From Candidatus Rokubacteria bacterium CSP1-6 (GTDB taxonomy: Bacteria > Methylomirabilota > Methylomirabilia > Rokubacteriales > CSP1-6), in assembly GCA_001443385.1 (NCBI GenBank), contig LDXP01000006.1, positions 27,984-62,872 on the forward strand: a DNA stretch of 34,889 nt, written 5' to 3'. A program made the translations under genes and the position numbers. This document shows positions 14,703 through 21,821 of this stretch, in pieces (position 1 is the stretch's first letter; each line of letters opens with the position of its first letter). The notes under the pieces are model-generated. The model worked only from the letters and a program-made list of their open reading frames with translations. It ran no database searches and was not told the origin of the DNA.

Positions 14703-14772
14703 CGGAGGGGGGCTCCGCCCCCCTTCCGAACCTCCCCCCTGAGGATTGCGCCGGCAAAGCCGGCGCTCGAAC
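14703..14772. repeat. Dispersed GC hairpin repeat, family A, copy 3
   Basis: Hairpin GGGGGGC (14707-14713), loop TCC, GCCCCCC (14717-14723), then TTCCGAACCTCCCCC. A second hairpin follows: GCGCCGGC (14748-14755), loop AAA, GCCGGCGC (14759-14766), ending in TCGAACG. Compared with copies 1 and 2, one stem position differs and its partner has changed so that pairing is kept. It lies inside the livH-livM gap of set 2. Confidence 0.75.
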
Positions 14773-14819
14773 GGCCGCGGAGCCATCCAATCGCAATGCG
14801 GCGGCGGGAGTAGAGTGTC

Positions 14820-15695
14820 TCATGTGCGGCCGAAGAGCCCGGCGGGCCTGATCAGGAGGACGACGGCCGCCATGAAGTAGAGCACGGCCAGCTCGATTTC
14901 AGGGAAGAAGGCGATGCCGAACTCGCGGACGACGCCGACCATGAGGGCCCCGAGCAGGGCGCCCTCGAGGCTGCCGAGGCCGCCGATGACGACCACCACG
15001 AACGCCAGGATGAGGGCGTCCACCCCCATGCCCAGGACCGCGCCCTGCTGAGGGACGATGATGGCGCCGCCCAGGCCGGCCATGAAGCAGCCCAGGGTGA
15101 AGGCCTGGACATAGACCCGGTTCACGTTCACCCCCAGCGCGGACGCCATCCGCATGTTCTGGGAGGTCGCCCGCAGGATGACGCCGAACTTGGTCTTGTA
15201 CACGAACGCCCACAGGCCCGCGGCCGCCAAGCCGCCCACCGTGATAACCGCCAGGTTGTAGGTCGGGTAGATGGACTCGCCGATGGCGAAGCTCCCCGGA
15301 CCCTCGAAGAGGGCGCTGGCGGCGAGGGGATAGGGCCCCCAGACCACCCGGATCCGGTCCTCGAGGACCAGCAGCAGCCCGAAAGTGATCAGGAGCTGGT
15401 ACTCCTCGGCGCGCTTGTAGAGCGGCCTGAGGAGGGTCGGCTCGAGGACAGCCCCGAGCGCCGCGGCGGCCACCGCGCCGACGGGAAGGAGGGCGTAGAG
15501 CACCAACGTCGGCGCGCCGCCCAGGACGCGGCCCACGGCCCAGGCGGTCGTGTAGGCGCCGACCGCGTAGAGGTTGCCGTGCGCCAGGTTGACGATCCGC
15601 ATGACCCCGTAGATGAGGCTCAGCCCGCCGGCGATGAGAAAGAGGACCGAGGCGTAGAGGAGGGAATTCAAGAGGTGGATGAGGAAAGTGTCCAC
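14820..15695 (-). CDS. livH: Branched-chain amino acid-type ABC transporter permease, LivH (set 2)
   Basis: A 291-residue multi-span permease. The LivH N-terminal block is LLYASVLFLIAGGLSLIYG followed by IVNLAHGNLYAVGAY. The coupling segment ILRATSQNMRMASALGVN lies mid-protein and VVVIGGLGSLEGALLGA near the C-terminus. It starts the permease/ATPase part of set 2 and follows the gene for the 749-residue secreted protein by 45 bases. Length and topology are normal for the family. Confidence 0.94.
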   Translation of the reverse strand: MDTFLIHLLNSLLYASVLFLIAGGLSLIYGVMRIVNLAHGNLYAVGAYTTAWAVGRVLGGAPTLVLYALLPVGAVAAAALGAVLEPTLLRPLYKRAEEYQLLITFGLLLVLEDRIRVVWGPYPLAASALFEGPGSFAIGESIYPTYNLAVITVGGLAAAGLWAFVYKTKFGVILRATSQNMRMASALGVNVNRVYVQAFTLGCFMAGLGGAIIVPQQGAVLGMGVDALILAFVVVVIGGLGSLEGALLGALMVGVVREFGIAFFPEIELAVLYFMAAVVLLIRPAGLFGRT

Positions 15696-15740
15696 GGGCG
15701 GATAAAGTGCCCTAAACGGCCGGCCGAGTCAAGCCCGAAG

Positions 15741-17990
15741 TCACTGGACCACCTTCACCTCGGGATTGACGGAGTTCTCGCCGAGGGACAGCGCCACCAT
15801 GATCGTGTGGGGGCCCGGCTTCAGCTTGCCCCTGAGGTCCACGCTGAACAGGCCCACCCTGTCGTAGGACGCGGTTCCGGCCGTGAGGACGTTGCCATCC
15901 TCACCGACCACCACATAGCGAGCAACGGGGATCTCCCCGGCACCCGTGTCGGACGCCGGTCCGGCCAGCGGCTCTCGGACCAGGGTGAAGGATCGCTGGA
16001 ACTTGAACACCCTTTCCACCTCCGCGCGGATCTCGAGCCGCTCCCCGCGGCGCTCGATCCTGGACACGTAGGCCCGTCGCGGCATGGCGTACCGGTTGAA
16101 CAGGCCGAGGCCCACCGGGTAAGTGAATTCCCGGAAGGCCTGGAGCGCCACAAAATCCCGCCCCCACTGCTCGAGCTGGTACGGGCCGTTGGTCACGAGG
16201 AAGTGGCGGCGCTTTTCGTAGAACTGCTTGAGGGCGGTCCAGCGCGCTCGCGCCTCGGCCGGGGTCACGAAGCCTCGGAGGGGCGCCGGGACGTACCCCT
16301 GCCGTCGAAACTCCTCCACCAGCGCCGCCAGGCCGTCTTTCACCTTCTGGTCCCTGACGAGGTCCAGCCAGGGGACGCCCTGCCGTCTGGCCTCCTCCTG
16401 GGAGAGCGCCCCGAGCCCCCGTTTCACGGCTTCCTCCATGAGCACGATCAGCTGCCACGGGAGACTGCTCCAGGGCGGGGCCACCGCAGCCACCTGCCGG
16501 GGGTCCGCCAGGGTGTGCTTGAGGTACACCTCGATGATCAGAACCTGGAACGTGAGCTGCTTGTCGTGCAGGTCCTTGATGTCTTGCTCCACCCGCAGGA
16601 CCTTCACCCCCGCGAGCCATTCCCGCACCAGCAGTGTGGAGGCGGCGATCAGGAGGTCATGGGAGCGGGAGGCGAAACTGAACGGATAGAGCGCATCGGC
16701 GACTGTCATCGGGACCTTGTCGTGAAACGGGGACGCGAGGACGCGGTACAGAACCTTCGCCCTGGCGCGCTTGGCCTCCCCCACGGGCCGGAGCAGGCCA
16801 GTCCCGGGCTCGGGCAGGAGGGCCTCCGTCGGAACCTCCAGCTCGTTGGCCACGACCATGGAGGTGACCCGGTTGGGGACCCAGCTGGAGTTGTACGGGG
16901 CGGGGAACTGCCCGGGGTCGCCCACGGCCGCCCAGATCAGCCGGCCCGGCGCGTCGGTGAAGCCGCCCAGGGGATTCCAGGCGGCCCGAGGCTTGGTCTC
17001 GACCCCCAGCCGGAGCCAGCCGTTCCAGAGGAAATCTTTCAGCTTCACGGTCCTGATGAAGATCGGCGAGGTGAAGCCGGCCTGAGAATCGTGGGCGATG
17101 TTCTCGATGCCTTCCGAGTAGTCCGAGTTGTTAAAGTATTCCCGCCGCGTGATATAGCCGACGACGACCCGCTCGCAGCCCTCCCGCAGGAGCGAGACCA
17201 GCCTCCGCTCGAGATTGAATCGCTCGGTCTCGTCGCCGTACGCCCCAGTCGCCACGCGCCGGTAGAGTGCCTCGGCGGCCTGTTTCGCGATCTTTTCACG
17301 GAGGGTTCCGGCATGGAGGAGGTAGGCCTGAAACCAGCCCTCCTTGATCCAGGGAGGGCCGAGCCACCCGTTGAGGCCCACGCGGTGGGGCGCAACAAGG
17401 TCGTCTACCGCGATCTCCTCCACCGTCACGTCCCACCCCGGCCCGGTCTCCCTGAGCGCAGACGGCACCAGTTGCTTGGCGAGTGTGCCGTTCGGTCGGA
17501 TTTTCAGGGCAAGAGAGGACACGCTCGAGACGGGGCGCGGGTCATAGCGCCTTTTCGCCGATTCGGAGAGGTCGAAGTGGTGGAGGTAGTCCATGTGGAA
17601 AGGGGTCACCGGGTACGGGTGGAAGACGTAGGCTCCCTTGGCCGCGGCGAGGATGCTGACCAGCGTTCCGGCGCTCGCGCACCGGGCGTCCCGGTTAGCC
17701 ATCGCCCCTCGGGCGGTATTGAACGTCGCGACGAGGTATGACCCCAGGGACTCGACGTGGCCCAGGCCGGGGGGAGGCTTTCCCCCCGGGAACGGATCCC
17801 CGCCCACGTACGCGTGGAGCGAATTCTTGGCCAGGAGCTTCGCGGCCGAGGCCGGATCAATCGCCTCGATCCGGATCTCGTGGGGATAGTAGGAGGGATA
17901 GAACTCCAGCACATCGTCCGCCAGCGCGTCGTGGAGCGGGGAGGCCAAGGCGAAGAGCAGGGCGGCCAGGAGGATCAGGCGGCGCGTCAC
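15741..17990 (-). CDS. Large secreted protein, possible divergent family 5-like solute-binding protein
   Basis: A 749-residue protein with a Sec signal (MTRRLILLAALLFALASPLH, cleavage near residue 24) and no other obvious membrane span. Parts recall oligopeptide-binding (SBP family 5) proteins: PMTVADALYPFSFASRS, where those have an ADD(V/A)xYS motif, and NGPYQLEQW followed by FREFTYP near residues 615-640, resembling their GPY-x-L and late YP segment. The last ~85 residues look like a beta-sandwich ending in EVKVVQ. The similarity is weak and the family remains unassigned. The start is GTG. It lies between the Tat-exported binding protein and livH2, with a strong terminator hairpin just upstream, so it may be expressed at a different level. 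A second ligand-capture or scaffold role is inferred. Confidence 0.72.
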   Translation of the reverse strand: MTRRLILLAALLFALASPLHDALADDVLEFYPSYYPHEIRIEAIDPASAAKLLAKNSLHAYVGGDPFPGGKPPPGLGHVESLGSYLVATFNTARGAMANRDARCASAGTLVSILAAAKGAYVFHPYPVTPFHMDYLHHFDLSESAKRRYDPRPVSSVSSLALKIRPNGTLAKQLVPSALRETGPGWDVTVEEIAVDDLVAPHRVGLNGWLGPPWIKEGWFQAYLLHAGTLREKIAKQAAEALYRRVATGAYGDETERFNLERRLVSLLREGCERVVVGYITRREYFNNSDYSEGIENIAHDSQAGFTSPIFIRTVKLKDFLWNGWLRLGVETKPRAAWNPLGGFTDAPGRLIWAAVGDPGQFPAPYNSSWVPNRVTSMVVANELEVPTEALLPEPGTGLLRPVGEAKRARAKVLYRVLASPFHDKVPMTVADALYPFSFASRSHDLLIAASTLLVREWLAGVKVLRVEQDIKDLHDKQLTFQVLIIEVYLKHTLADPRQVAAVAPPWSSLPWQLIVLMEEAVKRGLGALSQEEARRQGVPWLDLVRDQKVKDGLAALVEEFRRQGYVPAPLRGFVTPAEARARWTALKQFYEKRRHFLVTNGPYQLEQWGRDFVALQAFREFTYPVGLGLFNRYAMPRRAYVSRIERRGERLEIRAEVERVFKFQRSFTLVREPLAGPASDTGAGEIPVARYVVVGEDGNVLTAGTASYDRVGLFSVDLRGKLKPGPHTIMVALSLGENSVNPEVKVVQ

Positions 17991-17994
17991 GGGG

Positions 17995-18035
17995 AAAAGA
18001 CCTGCCCCCCGCGGGCGGTCCCGGGGGGGCAGGTC
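17995..18035 (-). terminator. Strong intrinsic terminator or attenuator after the binding-protein gene
   Basis: GACCTGCCCCCC (17999-18010) and GGGGGGCAGGTC (18024-18035) form a perfect 12-bp GC-rich stem with a 13-base loop. On the minus strand it is followed directly by TTTT (17998-17995). It lies 24 bases after the binding-protein stop and ends 4 bases before the GTG of the next gene. It would let the binding protein be made in excess over the permeases. Confidence 0.75.
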
Positions 18036-18059
18036 AGCGAGCGCTGGATCGACTGCAGG

Positions 18060-19430
18060 CTACGCCTTGGTGACCTTCGGCCAGGTCTTCTCGATCCAGG
18101 TGTAGGTGGACGTCGGCTCTCCCTTCGGCCACCCCGGCGGCGCCGTGATGTTCCGGATCGGGATCGTGATCATCCGCTTGGGATCGAGAATCTGGAACGG
18201 ATAGTCGGGCGAGTTGACGCTGAACCCCGTCACCGCGTCCTTGTACCCCTGGTGGATATCGGCGCGGATGTGAAGATAGCCGGCGGGACCCGCGATGGAC
18301 GCCCCTTCGAGCAGGGTGATGATCGCCTCGTCGTCGGGCCAGCCGCCGATCAGCTTGTTCGCCTTCTCGATGGACTGCTTCAGCAGGTAGAGGGTCGTGT
18401 ACGCGCCCTCGGACTGGAAGTTCGGGTACTCCTTCCACCGGTCGAAGTACTTCTTGACGAAGATGTCGTTCAGCGGCCACTTGCCGGCCGGCGGGTAGTT
18501 CCAGTAGTAGTTGGAGTGGATCCCCCCGATGACGCCCTCCGGGTGGTCCTTCCCGATGGCGTGGGGCGCGACCCCGAAGGCGATCATGCTGGTGAACTTC
18601 ATCTTCTTGAACAGGTCGTACCGGAGGCCCTGCTTGTACATGGCGATATAGTCGCCGCCCCACACCGAGGAGGCGAGCAGGTCCGGCTTGGCCGCGATCG
18701 CGTTCGTGATGTGGGAGGTGAAGTCCGTGGTGCCGAGCTTGGGCCAGCCCTCGTAGACGACCTTCGTGCCGGGGACGAGTTTCTCGATGGCGATCTTGAA
18801 GTGGTCGAACGCGTTCCGCCCGTAGGAGTAGTCGGGGTGGATGTGGGCGATCTTGCTTACTTTGGGCCACGTCATGGCGGTGGCGACGGCGGCGATGACG
18901 CCGTCCGCCGACTGCATGTTGGTGATCCGGAAGATGTAGTGAGGATTCGGCACCGCCTTGTCGAAGAGGAAGTCCGTGCACCCATCCACGAAGATCGTCA
19001 GGAGCTTCAGCTCCTCGGCCACCGGCCCAAGAGCCGGCGTGTTGCCGCTGGAGATGACTCCGGTGAAGAGATCGATGCCCTCCGACAGCTTCATCCGGCG
19101 CATTTCCTTGACGTTGGCGTCGGTGCCGGCCGCCTCGTCCGCTTTGAAGGTCTCGATCTTGCGCTTCCCCAGGAGCCCGCCCTGGGCGTTGATCTCCTCG
19201 GCGGCCAGGATGTGCCCCTTGTACGAAGGCTCCCCGAGGACCGCCGCGGCCCCCGTGAAGAACGTCATGTGGCCGATTTTGTAGGGCTTGTCGGGGATTG
19301 TTCCCCGGACCTGGGCCTCCGCTTTCGACGGGCCGACGACGGAGCCGACGGCCCCCGCCGAGGCTGCGACGGCAGCCCCTACCGTGACACCTAATGAATT
19401 CAAGAAATCCCTACGGCTCACTTCCCCCAT
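18060..19430 (-). CDS. Liv-type ABC transporter substrate-binding protein with Tat signal
   Basis: A 456-residue type I periplasmic binding protein. The N-terminus has the twin-arginine motif SRRDFLN (residues 5-11), a hydrophobic alanine-rich stretch and a likely cleavage near AEA|Q (about residue 39), so export is Tat-dependent, unlike the Sec-type paralogue at 6729. The mature part starts KIGHMTFFTGAAAVLG and has GGLLGKRKIE and GVISSGNTPALGPVAEE, as in Liv/amide-type receptors. The start is set by AAGGAGG (19438-19444) 7 bases before the ATG. A tandem 14-bp repeat and a good sigma-70 promoter lie upstream. It heads the long livHMGF set 2-hyuAB run. The ligand may be a hydantoin or amide, by context only. 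Confidence 0.93.
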   Translation of the reverse strand: MGEVSRRDFLNSLGVTVGAAVAASAGAVGSVVGPSKAEAQVRGTIPDKPYKIGHMTFFTGAAAVLGEPSYKGHILAAEEINAQGGLLGKRKIETFKADEAAGTDANVKEMRRMKLSEGIDLFTGVISSGNTPALGPVAEELKLLTIFVDGCTDFLFDKAVPNPHYIFRITNMQSADGVIAAVATAMTWPKVSKIAHIHPDYSYGRNAFDHFKIAIEKLVPGTKVVYEGWPKLGTTDFTSHITNAIAAKPDLLASSVWGGDYIAMYKQGLRYDLFKKMKFTSMIAFGVAPHAIGKDHPEGVIGGIHSNYYWNYPPAGKWPLNDIFVKKYFDRWKEYPNFQSEGAYTTLYLLKQSIEKANKLIGGWPDDEAIITLLEGASIAGPAGYLHIRADIHQGYKDAVTGFSVNSPDYPFQILDPKRMITIPIRNITAPPGWPKGEPTSTYTWIEKTWPKVTKA

Positions 19431-19442
19431 CTTTGCGCCTCC

Positions 19443-19470
19443 TTAGTGGAAAATCGTTAGTGGAAAATCG
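19443..19470. repeat. Tandem 14-bp direct repeat in the 5' UTR of the Tat-exported binding protein
   Basis: TTAGTGGAAAATCG occurs twice with no gap (19443-19456, 19457-19470). On the minus strand it reads CGATTTTCCACTAA twice and runs into the AAGGAGG ribosome site. It lies between the candidate promoter and the start codon. It could be a regulator site or simply a replication slip. Confidence 0.7.
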
Positions 19471-19494
19471 TTGAGGGCCAAGTGTGGATACTCC

Positions 19495-19523
19495 CTTTTA
19501 CATGGCCCCTTTCCGCCTGTCAA
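19495..19523 (-). promoter_or_regulatory. Sigma-70 promoter for the Tat-exported binding-protein operon
   Basis: On the minus strand TTGACA (19523-19518, perfect -35) is followed after 17 bases by TAAAAG (19500-19495, 4 of 6 to the -10 consensus). Transcription would start near 19488, giving a leader of about 58 bases that contains the tandem repeat and the ribosome site. Confidence 0.6.
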
Positions 19524-19542
19524 GGCCAAATATTTCGGCCAG

Positions 19543-19571
19543 TTGCGCTAGGGTATCCACGCCAGTATAAT
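19543..19571 (+). promoter_or_regulatory. Sigma-70 promoter for the membrane protein-TAXI operon
   Basis: TTGCGC (19543-19548) is followed after 17 bases by a perfect TATAAT (19566-19571). The -35 matches 3 of 6. Transcription would start near 19578, about 33 bases before the GTG at 19611. It is divergent from the promoter at 19495-19523. Confidence 0.6.
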
Positions 19572-19610
19572 CGCCGCAAGCGTTGCCAGGTTCCGCGGGA
19601 GGGCCATCCG

Positions 19611-20267
19611 GTGGGTGCTGTCGTGCGCGTGCTAAGAGGGATCGGAAGGGGCGTCAGGGCGCGGCTCAAAGTCTTTGCGGCCGTCGCCCTGGGCGTGTTC
19701 CTTCTGGACGTGTTCCTTCCCCCCCTCGTGCTGTCGGTCGTCCGCAAGCCCTGGGACTATTTCACGTTCAACCCCTGGCTCAAGAGGCTCCCCGAGTACC
19801 TGGCCTCGGCTACCGTCCCGCTTGAGAAGAAGCTCGAGTTTCTCCCCAACTTGGCCCTGTTCTGGTTCACGGCCGACGGCCCCTTCGTTCCCGAATGGGG
19901 GTTCGCGGTGACCGTGAGTGACCTCTCCAGATTTATCTTCATGTCCCTGTTGTTCGGCGCGTACTTTGCGCTCTGGTTCTACCGGCGGCAGAGCCTGGCG
20001 CAGATGGGCTGGGGGGCGCGGACCGGCCGCCAGGGGGGAGTGCTCGGGGCGCTCATGAGCACGCTCGGGCTCTCCACGGGGCCCTGCACGGTGACCGGCT
20101 GCGGAGCCCCGGTGATGCCCGTCCTGGGCCTGGCCTTCGCCGGTCTCTCCAGCGGCACCATCACCCTGCTCTCGGAAGGTTCGAAAGTGGCCACCTGGAT
20201 CCTGCTCACCGCGATGACGCTGGGCGTGGCATACCTGGGCTGGGTCGTCGGCCAACCCCGCCGCTAA
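19611..20267 (+). CDS. Unknown four-span membrane protein with a C-x4-C motif
   Basis: A 218-residue protein with hydrophobic segments near residues 21-43, 105-125, 147-180 and 190-212. A cysteine pair sits inside the third: GPCTVTGCGAPVMPVLGLAF. The start is taken as GTG 19611 because GGGAGGG lies about 7 bases before it. Upstream in-frame codons would run through the promoter. It precedes the TAXI receptor by 18 bases, so the two are co-transcribed. I do not recognise the family. The paired cysteines in a membrane segment recall thiol- or metal-handling membrane proteins, but this is only a resemblance. Confidence 0.72.
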   Translation: MGAVVRVLRGIGRGVRARLKVFAAVALGVFLLDVFLPPLVLSVVRKPWDYFTFNPWLKRLPEYLASATVPLEKKLEFLPNLALFWFTADGPFVPEWGFAVTVSDLSRFIFMSLLFGAYFALWFYRRQSLAQMGWGARTGRQGGVLGALMSTLGLSTGPCTVTGCGAPVMPVLGLAFAGLSSGTITLLSEGSKVATWILLTAMTLGVAYLGWVVGQPRR

Positions 20268-20285
20268 CTTCAAGGAGGCTCAACG

Positions 20286-21260
20286 ATGAAATGCCGTAAC
20301 CGCGTTCTCCTGCTCCCTCTCGTCGTGATCCTTGCCCTCGCCCTCGTCGTCCCGGCATCGCTGGCCCAGCAGCGGCGGCTCGTGACCATCGCCTCGGGCT
20401 GGGTGGTCGGGGTGTACTACCCGCTGGCCGGCGCGATGTCCCGCATCGTGTACAAGGTGAAGGACCTGAACCTCCGGGCGACGGTGGAGTCCTCGGGCGC
20501 CTCGGTGGCCAACGCCCAGCTCATCGGCACCGGCGACGCCGACTTCGCCCTGCTCCAGAACGACATCGCCTTCTACGCCTACAACGGCGTCACGCTCTCC
20601 GCCTTCAAGGACAAGCCCATCAAGAACATGGGGGCGATCTTCACCATCTACCCCGAGCTGGTCCACGTCGTGGCCACCAAGGCCTCGGGGATCAAGACGG
20701 TGAAGGAGCTCCGGGGCAGGAGGGTGGTGCTGGGGCCCCAGGGCTCGGGCACCGAGGCCAACGCGCTCCAGATTCTCGAGGCGTACGGCCTCAAGGAGAG
20801 CGATCTCAAGGCCGAGCGGATCGACGCCGCCGCGGCCGCGGATCAGATCAAGGACGGCCGGGTGGACGCGGGCTTCTTCACCACCGGGATGGGCTCGGCG
20901 GTGATCCTGGACACGTTTATCTCGGGCAAGGTGGCGCTGGTGACGGTGGACGGGGCGGAGGCCGAGGCCATGAAGAAGAAGTATCCCTTCTACACCTCCG
21001 TGAAGGTCCCGGCCAACACCTACAAGGACCAGGCCGAGGCCACCACCGTGGCGGTCATGGCCATGATGGTGGCGCGGAGCGACCTCCCGGAGGACCTGGT
21101 CTATAAGTTCACCAAGGCTATCTTCGACGACCTGAAGCAGTTCCACGAGGCCCACTCGGCCGCCAAGAGCCTGACGCTCGAGACCGCGCTCGCGGGCAAC
21201 CCGATCCCCCTCCACCCGGGCGCGGCCCGCTTCTACAAGGAAAAGGGCATCCTCAGGTAG
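20286..21260 (+). CDS. TAXI family TRAP transporter solute receptor
   Basis: A 324-residue periplasmic receptor of the TAXI (TRAP-associated extracytoplasmic immunogenic) family, which delivers solutes to a fused TRAP permease driven by an ion gradient. A Sec signal covers about residues 1-27 (PASLA|Q). Family motifs are VTIASGWVVGVYYPLAGAMS, SGASVANAQLIGTGDADFAL and VVLGPQGSGTEANA. AAGGAGG precedes the ATG by 7 bases. The stop (TAG) is immediately followed by the GTG of the DUF1850 gene. Its expected permease partner is not adjacent; the candidate lies 7 kb away on the opposite strand (28328-30367). TAXI substrates are often glutamate or 2-oxoglutarate; here the substrate is unknown. Confidence 0.93.
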   Translation: MKCRNRVLLLPLVVILALALVVPASLAQQRRLVTIASGWVVGVYYPLAGAMSRIVYKVKDLNLRATVESSGASVANAQLIGTGDADFALLQNDIAFYAYNGVTLSAFKDKPIKNMGAIFTIYPELVHVVATKASGIKTVKELRGRRVVLGPQGSGTEANALQILEAYGLKESDLKAERIDAAAAADQIKDGRVDAGFFTTGMGSAVILDTFISGKVALVTVDGAEAEAMKKKYPFYTSVKVPANTYKDQAEATTVAVMAMMVARSDLPEDLVYKFTKAIFDDLKQFHEAHSAAKSLTLETALAGNPIPLHPGAARFYKEKGILR

Positions 21261-21821
21261 GTGTCCCGCCGCCGGCTCGTCTGGCTCGCCCTCGCCGGGG
21301 GGCTCCTCCTCCTGGCGGGGGGGTTCTATTTCGACCGGGCTCAACTCGTCGTGGTTGACGCCAAGATGAATCGGGTTCTCCTTCGGACACCGGTTCGCGT
21401 CGGTGATCGCTTCACCCTCTCCTACCTCCACTCCGTGGCGAAGTCCCGGGTCAGCGGCACCTTCGAGGTCACGCGCGAGTACACGATTGGCGTGAAGGAG
21501 ACCGCCTTCGGGTCGTTCGGGCCGGGGCTCCCTGATGTCAGAGTGGGCGACGACTACGAGGTGAAAGGTGGGGTGATCAGGCTGAAGAACCTGAGCCAGA
21601 TGCTCCCGGAGCTCTCCTTCTTTGTCCATCCCTATACGGAGCACCGCCTCGAGATCGCCGGCCGCACGCTAGACCTGTCGAGGGCATTGGAAGCCGGCGC
21701 GCGTGTCTCCATCACGGTGAGGCCTCCGATCACCCACTGGGGGAGGAGGGCCGCACATTCGATGACGAGCCAGGGGGCAGACGGAGCGCCGCGGAGGGCT
21801 GCGACTGGAGGGTCTCCCTGA
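21261..21821 (+). CDS. DUF1850 protein, with extended C-terminus overlapping a glycosyltransferase gene
   Basis: A 186-residue protein. After an N-terminal hydrophobic anchor (about residues 5-23) comes the DUF1850 domain: LSYLHSVAKSRVSGTFEV, then KETAFGSFGPGLPD and the tail ITVRPP near residue 155. DUF1850 genes normally sit between a TAXI receptor and a fused TRAP permease. From about residue 156 the chain is a low-complexity tail that reads antisense through the last 92 bases of the convergent glycosyltransferase gene. This suggests that the original stop was lost at a rearrangement breakpoint near 21.72-21.74 kb. The GTG start directly abuts the TAXI stop. Its function in the transporter is not established. 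Confidence 0.85.
   Translation: MSRRRLVWLALAGGLLLLAGGFYFDRAQLVVVDAKMNRVLLRTPVRVGDRFTLSYLHSVAKSRVSGTFEVTREYTIGVKETAFGSFGPGLPDVRVGDDYEVKGGVIRLKNLSQMLPELSFFVHPYTEHRLEIAGRTLDLSRALEAGARVSITVRPPITHWGRRAAHSMTSQGADGAPRRAATGGSP

Noticed and set aside
15579-17741. Plus-strand open frame of 720 codons opposite the 749-residue secreted protein
   Set aside because: Antisense composition with no motif, while the minus-strand frame has a Sec signal and operon position. The long double-open stretch is a GC effect.
17757-19394. Plus-strand open frame of 545 codons opposite the Tat-exported binding protein
   Set aside because: Valine/aspartate/arginine-rich shadow of a gene with strong family motifs, ribosome site and promoter on the other strand.
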